From NCBI GenBank assembly GCA_009746045.1, contig RPFO01000188.1:1628955-1692954 (forward strand): 64,000 nt of DNA, in the 5' to 3' direction. Both the position numbers and the translations under genes were made by a program. Of this stretch, positions 56,629 through 64,000 are shown in pieces; position 1 is the stretch's first letter; each line of letters opens with the position of its first letter. The notes below the pieces were generated by a model, which saw only the letters and a program-made list of their open reading frames with translations, was not told the DNA's origin and made no database searches. This DNA is from Mesostigma viride (Eukaryota; Streptophyta; Mesostigmatophyceae; Mesostigmatales; Mesostigmataceae).

Positions 56629-57009
56629 ATGTCCGCCCAGGTCGTGATGGGAGGAGCATCGCCGGCCAGGCCCGGCAGGGGCTGGCTTGGCGGCAATGTC
56701 CTTCACCACCTGGGCGGTGAGGCCCATGCGGTGTTCTGCAGGACCTCGATAGAGATGGCATTGTCCTTAAGACGCTGGTCGATGTCGCGGAGCTGGGCGG
56801 TGATGGCGTCGGAGGAGGGGGTGGTGGCGGTGGAGGAGGCGAGGAGGGTGGAGGTGGCGGTGGAGATGGTGGGGAGCTCAGCAGCCAGCGTGCCGCCCAT
56901 TGCCGCCACATCTGTGCGGCAAGGGGGGAGTACTAGATGCTAATCTCATTAGAAAAAATAATTACACAAAAGTTTAAACAAATATCGTCTGCATCATTCC
57001 CCAACCATT

Positions 57010-57633
57010 AAGCACTAGATGGGGATGTAATCCTCATCCGAACTGTCCTCTACTAGCTGTAATGGCAGACGAGGCGGTAGTGTAGCGGCTATCCTCAGGG
57101 CCAATAACCTCCACCTGCGGACTTCTACTACCCTTGCTACTGAGCAACGGGCCGCGGGGCCCGTGGGGAGAAAACAGGAGCACACCCCTCAGGAAGGTGC
57201 TTATCGCAGATGGCAGCCCATTTCTCCTTGTCAATCATGCGAGCGCGGAGTACGGATAGTCCCAGAAGCCCTGCATCTTCAAGCAGTTGTGTCACATAGG
57301 TCCGGGTCGCGCCGCGCCGGTGCCGGGCGCGCGCAAGTTTGCCAGTGGGTTGTGATGCATGGGACAAGGGGACCCTGCCATAGAAGGAGGTGTCTACCCA
57401 TGGTTGGCCCGTCTAAAGCCCCCCGGCAGGGCCCACATTGGTATTCACCTGGTCTGTGCGGGCAAGATGGCCGCGGGCAAAGAGGAGGCGGCGGTGTCGG
57501 ATGGTACTGGGTGACAAGAGGGAGCTCGCAGTAGAGGTCGGCCCGGGTGCGCCGCGTTCTTCATGGTAGCGGACGCCGAGGATATGACGGAGCATTCTAG
57601 TGACGGTGCCGTCAAGCTGCTGGCTCAGCGCCT
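57010..57633 (-). mobile_element. LINE fragment, RT C-terminal region
   Basis: On the minus strand, MLRHILGVRYHEE and RHRRLLFARGHLARTDQVN, then RTYVTQLLEDAGL and DKEKWAAICDKHLP, with frameshifts. It is the continuation of the LINE protein that runs off the right end of this window (MLRHILGVRY at 63960). No clear 3' hairpin is seen. 56931-57009 is unassigned. Confidence 0.75.
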
Positions 57634-57960
57634 GGTCATGTAGTACGTATTCCCTTGCTGATGGGTGGGGGTGAGAAAAGCCGCGAAACCTAACTAAGCT
57701 AACTCTGCTAATCTACAAAAATCCTAGCTAGTCATGGACGTCAGCAAAGCGCCCCTTCCTCCTCGGGGGGGGGGCCGGGCTTGCCCACAGGGGCTGGCGT
57801 GTGGGCCTGGACAATGGTCTGCCACCTCTTCTTTTCCTGCATAGCCTAGTCCAAGCAAGAGAGAGGGAGGAAATGCGGTGCATATATAAACTCATGGGCT
57901 GGGACCACTAGGTCGGCCGGCAACTGATCTGTATAGTTCATGGCAGGTCTACCAAACTTG
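57634..57960 (-). mobile_element. Diverged LINE 3' fragment
   Basis: Minus strand reads a relative of the LINE C-terminus (KKRWQTIVQAHTPAPVGKPG) and its 3'UTR down to CTACATG at the joint with the preceding fragment. The hairpin and tail are absent. 57961-58182 is unassigned. Confidence 0.65.
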
Positions 57961-58182
57961 GGCCAGAATTAATTAATAGCGGAGTCCAAAATAGTTGGGG
58001 GCTTGGCCGGCCCCCGCCGGGTCTACTTGTTGGATGTAATTGACACTTACATTGTTGCGCCATCATTGCATATGCAAGGAACGTAGATCTTATGCAGATG
58101 CTCACGTGTAAGCAGAACTGCGCATTACCGACGATGCATTGTGACAACTGCCAATTGCACCGACTAGTTGTCATGTAAATAA

Positions 58183-60078
58183 GGGGAGGGTCCCATAGAA
58201 ATATATCAAAACTTACCCCCCCTAATAACTACAGAAATGCAACTGACAACCACTGAATGATGTTTGGGGACCATAAACATGATGTTTGGGCATGCATACC
58301 ACCACTTGTTGGGGGTACTACCCCCAGCCATACACCGGCTATGAGCTAAAAATAGAAAAAAACGCTGTCCGGGGCACATCTTGCCCAGAACAGTGGGAGA
58401 ACCAGTTGCATGAAAAAAGCACACCCCATATAAAAATGTCATGGGACATTGTTTCTACCTAATTGGATCAACAAAATCAGCACATCCCTTTGAGTTATTA
58501 ATTTTTGGGCCAAAAATACGCTTTTTTAGGCGGGGCGTCCCCATACACACTCATAACACATCAATTAGGCCTGAAAAGCACAAGTCAAATTCTGTCATGA
58601 CCATAGAAGGCACTGTCAAAGTTTGGTGGCATTCTGAGCTCAGCTGTAGCAGTTATTAATTTTGGCAGTTGGCCACCTGTGCAGACGCTAAGGAAGGCAT
58701 TAGTGAGTATTAAGGCACACTAACACTTCCTATGCCATCCAAAAGGCTCCTGACCATGCCCAATTCGACCACAATGTACAAGGAGGTGGCTGGGCACGTC
58801 ATGTGCCCTTGCCTTACCTCGACACGGGCAACCTGTTGCGTGTGTGCACAACAATGAGGCAGGTAGCTCTACATGCCTAGCCAACACTTCTAAAGCATAT
58901 TCCAGGTTTATGGTGTGGGCATCATCCCAAAACCAAGCTCAAACACACCCTAGAAAGCCATATCCACTAATTGCCCAACAAGGGTAACAACAGACAGTCC
59001 ACAGAGAAAGCAGAATTATCATACATGCTGCTTGCCAAGGCTTCTTACCATGGTTACCTTGCCTTGCTAGCATATGAATTAGGGCTCTCCCATTTTAGTG
59101 GGAGAAAGGCCAACAAGACAACGATAACCCCTACCTACGTGCAGTTCCACCCATGCAGTATGCCCCTCAGAAAAACCACTGCCACCTTTCTTTCCAGCGC
59201 AATTGTTTGCCAAGAAACAAACTCAAGCTTGTGAGCCTCTAACCACAATGAAGCCTCTGCTAAGAAAGGCCGCGTCAATATTCACACAAAACTGAGTGCT
59301 GTTAGCAATCTCCTTCCAAGAAAACACTCAGCAAATCCCTGACAACTTGACGATATGCCACGGTCACGCTTTGACACATCCCGCCATGCAACGTACATAA
59401 AAACCACTGAAAGGTGCCAGGAATCTGGCGATGCGCAGCACGGAATGGCATTATACCTGGCGCTAACTGCACGGAAAGAAGCCGAAAACTTGCGTTGATA
59501 ACCCATAAAGGAAGCGAAACATTCATAGGGTCACGTTGATCACACGATCGTACCATTACCGGAATTGTCCTTCGCCCAGCGGCGCAAGAAAGAACAACCT
59601 TCCATGGAATAATAAGACGCGCATCCCGCGAGCCTGGAGAGTGTCTTACCGATCATGACGGAAATCTTGCCGAAACCCAGCAAATTTTTTAAAGCTTTAC
59701 CAATAACGATTTAAACGCATCCTTGACGCTAGGTAAAGCCCATAAAACCTGACAATCACCGCCGCCAGCGTGCATTCTAATTTATTCCTCTCGACGAAAA
59801 CATCAGATTGGACCCCCGTGGCGATGGTCATCAATAAAATCATCGACACTGCAAAAAACGCGAACTCCGCTACGAAGTAGTATCATTTACTCATCGTCTT
59901 TAAGATTCGCTCAGTTTCTCTGCATTCCGCGAGCTATCTTTTTCTACTCTGCCTGAAAGCACGTCGCCATGGCCAGCTCCGGTAGGGGTGCGCGCCCCGT
60001 GCACCACTTTTTCACGGTACGGACGGGTACCGCGAATTTTTCGGCGCCAAATTAAATATTCGCGCCGGGACCGTCCCC
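58183..60078 (-). mobile_element. TTAA-associated DNA element, copy 2 (inverted, diverged)
   Basis: The minus strand matches the copy at 20359 in order: GGGGACGG end, the palindromic GGCGCC region with GAA/TTC flanks, GTGCACGG.GCGCGCACCCC, later TGGGGGTAGTACCCCC and TGGTCCCCAA phrases. The other end is GGGGAGGGTCCC at 58183. The right flank is TTAA, the left ATAA (probably a mutated TTAA). No transposase ORF. Confidence 0.65.
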
Positions 60079-60240
60079 TTAATTAATTAATTAATTAATT
60101 AATTAATTAATTAATTAATTAATTAATTAATTAATTAATTAATTAATTAGTTAATAGACACGGGACTGCGTCACGTGAGCATAAGTCCTCAGTGGGAGGG
60201 GAACATGGGATGGAATGGATGGTGTAAGCTATCATGTATA
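60079..60240 (-). repeat. (TTAA)n tract and SINE-like family D 3' end
   Basis: About 70 bp of pure TTAA repeats join the DNA element to a minus-strand family D end (TAATAGACACGGGACTGCGT, hairpin slightly decayed) that continues to about 60240. The length of the tract suggests repeated insertions into one another's tails. Confidence 0.75.
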
Positions 60241-62232
60241 CGACCTGGACTATCGTCCCCGCCAGCCTCCCCCCAACCCCCTGCCGACACCGCGGGTCCC
60301 CGGCGCCCCCTGCTGGGCCAACGCCGGCACCACTCGCTGCGAATCGCTACCTACAATGTCCGCACCCTGCCCGGCCGGGGGAGATGCCCCCCCGCGGGCC
60401 AACGAGCTTGTCCACTACTGCCGCCTATATGGCATTGATTTGGAGTGCTTGGGGTCCAAGAGCACCGACGCTCCTTTGAGGGCCCCGTTCAGCGTGTCAC
60501 CCTCGCACTACAATGGCAACTGCTGTGCGGCCCGTCGCATGCAACGGGTCAGGGAGGACTGGGCCAGGCTGCTGTGCTCCCCCACCGCTGCCGCCCAGCT
60601 CGTAGACCACAAACTTTGCTCTAATCGGATCCTTCAGTGCACTTTCCGCTCCCTTGAAGGACGGACCCCCATTATGCTCTCGGTAATTGTCGGATATGCC
60701 CCACATGCTGGGCACCCGGCCGAGGACCGCGCAGCGTTCTTCAACCAGTTGCTCGACATAGAGAAACAGATCCCACGTCACTACATCGTTGCCATCTTGG
60801 TGGATGCCAACGCGACCCTGCCCGTGGGTCGCGGGGGCTGCATGTATGCGCCGCGCCTAACCGATAGCAATGCCAACACCCCCCTACTTGAGCAACTACT
60901 CACTGAGGGGGACTTGACTGCTGCCAATACGCTGTTTGCTAAACCGCCTGATGCACTAGTGACCTTTGTGGGCCCCATGCGCAAGGCGGCTGGCTCGATG
61001 CTCCCTCGGCGGCGATGTGTATGCTTGGACTACATACTTGTGCGCAAGTGCTGGCGCTCTTCCGCCAGATCGATGCCCGTACGCTGACCACCCCCAGTGT
61101 CGCATCGGATCACCGCATGGTCACCGCAACCTTGCGCCTACGTCTCCTACTTCAGGCCCCAGGCTGCGCGCCGCCGCCCCCGGCCCCGCCCTGACTGGAC
61201 CTGCTTACGCCCCGTCCATATGGGCGCAGGGAGAAGTGGTCAGAGGATGACTGAGATACGCCGCGATGCAATCAGGTCTGCCTTCGTGGACGCGCAACCT
61301 TTGATGTACCTGGACGCAGATCGCGGTGTAGATCTCACGCCACCCTACGAACTGTTCATGCAATCGGTGGAGCTTGGCTCTAAGCTTCTACCCGAGCAAC
61401 CCCGCGCCCGACCAGCCCCGCTCTACCTGCGCGACGCCCGGGTGGTTGCCGCCCGGCTGCATGGCGCTAGCGCAGGCCCGCCGCGCCGCGGGGAGGACCT
61501 GTACCCGTACCAGGAACGCGGCTTACTCAAGCATATATACTGCCGCACATGCGGAGGCATGCTCTTCAAGGTCCTCGTCCTCACGGTGCTCACGTATGGC
61601 GCCGAGGCGTGGACCCTCCCACCCAAACTGGCAGCTCGGCTCGACGGCACCGTTTACAGGATGCTCCGGCAGGTCCTTAATGTAGGTTTTTCCGAGCGTC
61701 CGTCATCAGAGTCTCTGTATCATGGCATGCCTCGTGTTTCGGACGAGATTAGGCAGCGTAGGATAGCATTTGTAGGACACCTTGCCCGCACCAGCCAGGT
61801 CGACACCACCCTTGGTCTGGCCGGCCCCCAGCGGCTTGGACAGCCAGGGCGGCACATTCTGACCTGGCCTGGCCCCAAGGACATTCCCAAAAGGGTAGGG
61901 AAACCTGTCACCAACTACGTTCAGATGTTGCTGGACGACCTAGTGGTCCCAGCCCAGTTCAGTGAGCACCGCATCCACTCTCTCTCCCGTCTTTGGACTG
62001 CCATGCAGGACAAGACGCGGTGGAAGAAGATTGTCAAGGCGCACACGCCCGACCCTGTGGGCAAGCCACCTCCCCCCAAGCGGAGGAGGCGTTTTGATGA
62101 GTAGTGTAGTTAGGATTTTCTAGATAGAGTTAGGATAGTTCGATCACGCGGCTTCCCCCACCCCATCCATCATGAAATATGTGCTACATGACCTACCCAC
62201 GGAGGCATGTTATAATTTAATTTAATTTTTAA
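60241..62232 (+). mobile_element. LINE copy with endonuclease and C-terminus, RT core deleted
   Basis: EN-type protein with several frameshifts: LRIATYNVRTLPG (60335), NELVHYCRLYGIDLECLGSK, VIVGYAPHAGHPAEDR, VDANATLPVG, CLDYILVRK, then SDHRMV (61106). This is an apurinic-like endonuclease layout. After LYLRDARVVAARLHG the sequence jumps to GGMLFKVLVLTVLTYGAEAW, so the RT palm with YADD is missing. The C-terminus (RRIAFVGHLARTSQVD...KRRRRFDE) is intact, followed by 3'UTR, terminal hairpin (~62191-62204) and AATTT tail. The ...LTYGAEAWTL wording and AT-repeat tail recall RTE-like LINEs. Not autonomous. Confidence 0.85.
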
Positions 62233-62233
62233 T

Positions 62234-64000
62234 GCGGAGGAGGTGGAGACACTTGCCGCCGAAATCAATCGCCACACGGCCGCCAACCAGCACAAGGCGG
62301 CCTCAGTGGCGCTCTCTCGACCGTCTCACCGGACGGCGGGAAACGCAACGGGCTGACATCCCAGGCACCCCCAGTGAACGCCTAGCTTGAGATTTGGTTC
62401 AGCTCCCAGGCCAAACTATCGGGCCGGGGGCCCTGGCCCGCCCCCCCCGCTTGACCCCGCTGCCGCTGCACGCCCTGCCGCCAGCCGAGGCGGCCCCATT
62501 GAGCCCCCGCAGGCGCCCACCAGTGAGACGGACTACCTGGTCCCACCGCTCTCCGGCCCCCTGGTGGAAGGCCCCACGACCAGTGGACTCCCCAGGAATG
62601 GGCTGCTGCCATCTCCACCCTCCGCAATGATGCTGCCATGGGAGTGGACAATATTTCACCGGTGGTGGTTAAGATGCCTGAGCTTGAGCCTTTCCTCCGG
62701 GGTGTTTGCAACCGGATTCTAAGAGATGGCCTCCCCCCGCCGACGTATTGGAAGACCGCTGTCCGGGTCATGCTCTACAAGGGCAAGGGGTCCGCCGCGG
62801 ATACCGGCAACTACCGCGGCGTATGCCTCCAAAGCTGCGTGCTGAAAGTCTTCATGCGTCTCCTGCTGAACCGCATGCGCGCCAGCCTCGATCCCCACCT
62901 AGGTGAGTCCCAGATGGGCTTCCGTGTTGGTCGCAATTGTGTTATGGTCCGACCATTACCGCGCGCCGCCTGATCGAGGAAGTGGGCCGCCTGGCCCCCG
63001 GCCTCTTGCCATTGCTATTGATCTTCGATCGTGGATTACACCAAGGCCTGCCCCGACCTGCGGCAGTGAGAGAAGCTAGGGCGCCCTCCCTCCTTCTCGC
63101 TGTGTATATAGGGTTGAAGGTTCCTTTACTCTGTATTGGCACCCACGTGACGGTTTCACGTGCTTATTAATTAATTAATTACACCAAGGCATTCGATACG
63201 GTTATATGGGACGCCCTGTGGGTGGTCCTTCACCTGTTCCGTGTCCCATCGTACATCGTTGAGATCATCCGCCAGTTCTATGAAGGGTCCCAGGCCCAGG
63301 TCCGTACCGCCGACGGCGTCACTCCGGCGTTCCCCCTGCACACCGGGGTGTGGCAGGGCTGTGTGCTCTCCCCATATCTATTCATCAAATGTTATGGTGG
63401 ACTATATTATGCGGCATGCACAAGCCCGCTTCGCCCGGGTGGAGGGGCGCCCGCCGGGGATCGAGGTCACGGAGTACGCCAGCTACGTACGGCGGGGTTG
63501 ACCCACCCTACCGCCTGAGCGATCTGATCTACGCTGATGACACGACACTTGTGGAAACCCCGGAGTCAGCCCAACTCTGGCTAGACAGCTTATCACTGGA
63601 AGCGCGGGCGGTGGGGCTTATGATCAGCAAGAAAACGGAGGTCATGGCCATCGGCTTCCCTTCTGGGATAGCCCCACCCACCCTCCTCTTGCTGGACGGC
63701 AGCCCCGTCCCCCCCGCGACTCGCTTCAAGCTCCTTGGCAGCTGGCTTCCCTCCACGGCCGACGACATCAACACCCGCACAATTGGCCAGGCCTGGGCGG
63801 CCCTCCGCCGCCTCGACAGGTTCTGGACCTGCCGCTACCTGAGTGAGCGACGCAAGCGCATTCTGTTCAAGGCCCTTGTCCTCAGCATCCTCCTTTATGG
63901 CTGCGAGGCGTGGACCCTGGACCAGGCGCTGAGCCAGCAGCTTGACGGCACCGTCACTAGAATGCTCCGTCATATCCTCGGCGTCCGCTACCAAGAACGC
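62234..64000 (+). pseudogene. LINE reverse transcriptase, 5'-truncated, frameshifted, split by a SINE; runs off window
   Basis: RT motifs in order: YKGKGSAADTGNYRGVCL (62770), RMRASLDPHLGESQMGFRVG, then motif A VDYTKAFDTV split by family C at 63048-63177, GVWQGCVLSPYLF (63350), LIYADDTTLVETPESA (63525), LISKKTEVMAIG, LFKALVLSILLYGCEAW (63865), MLRHILGVRYQER at the edge. At least two frameshifts occur (near 62950 and 63390) besides the SINE. The catalytic YADD is intact as sequence. The preceding 62234-62640 is the poorly conserved linker after the endonuclease. Clade is probably RTE-like (inference). Confidence 0.88.
63048..63177 (+). repeat. SINE-like family C, intact, with 13-bp target duplication
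   Basis: Flanked by ATTACACCAAGGC (63035-63047, 63178-63190). 130 bp with no coding capacity, ending in hairpin CACGTGA-CGGTT-TCACGTG (63145-63163), then CTT and an ATTA tail. It sits in RT motif A (VDYTKAF) and so inactivated this LINE. Confidence 0.93.

Larger units (their letters stand above)
55105..56930 (-). mobile_element. ORF1-only retroelement (minus) with two nested insertions
   Basis: Minus-strand ORF1 is traceable in three blocks: 56930-56629, 56322-56097 and 55866-55483 (ending in TRPLPSYLQLRQ... then QPVYWKGAAIYVGHKPW), followed by the 3'UTR to 55105, where the terminal hairpin is missing. Insertions at 56323-56628 and 55867-56096 each have a 12-bp target duplication. The frame at the C-run corresponding to 23739 is intact here. 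Confidence 0.85.

Overview
This is a stretch of a eukaryotic nuclear genome, most likely a green alga of the Chlamydomonas order. The evidence is intron-dense genes with short GC-rich exons, GCAG-type splice acceptors, TGTAA-like 3' signals, very long intronic minisatellites and a stromal-type ascorbate peroxidase with a transit-like N-terminus. The repeat load would fit a repeat-rich volvocalean such as Haematococcus, but that name is a guess. No rRNA, functional tRNA, CRISPR array or prokaryotic operon was seen.

Host genes. (1) The 3' end of an acyl-CoA dehydrogenase gene lies at 444-1859 (+). (2) A 13-exon gene on the minus strand (37770 down to 25201) joins in frame into a 689-residue protein: a transit-like leader, about 280 residues I do not recognise (possibly NTF2/SnoaL-like), and a complete class I haem peroxidase of ascorbate-peroxidase type. 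(3) Divergent from it, an 8-exon TIP41-like gene (38932-52371, +) encodes 419 residues with a histidine-rich insert. The two genes share a 1.16-kb intergenic region carrying a small TA-flanked transposon. Their introns hold large tandem arrays: 83 bp x ~33, 36 bp x ~148, 29-, 53- and 6-bp repeats, and further MITEs.

Everything else is nested transposable elements. 2.2-18.5 kb is a stack: an ORF1-only retroelement was hit by an 8.3-kb hAT transposon (exact 8-bp duplication) and by a CACTA-type MITE. The hAT transposase exon was in turn split by a 4.57-kb gag-integrase element flanked by a 6-bp duplication. 20.4-22.6 kb and 58.2-60.1 kb are two copies of a TTAA-bounded DNA element. 22.9-24.9 kb is a full-length ORF1-only retroelement with a 12-bp target duplication. 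53.3-57.9 kb and 60.2-64.0 kb are LINE (endonuclease-reverse transcriptase) copies, ORF1-only copies and SINE-like insertions, many with perfect target duplications.

The main unifying observation is at the 3' ends. The LINE, the ORF1-only element and a SINE-like family B share a terminal block of about 35 nt (GTGCT, then CRTG/CATG, then a CTCC-loop-GGAG hairpin, then ATG), followed by an AT-rich tetra- or pentanucleotide tail. This suggests one reverse transcriptase mobilises all three. A second SINE pair (C and D) ends in a different hairpin (CACGTGA-loop-TCACGTG) with the same kind of tail.
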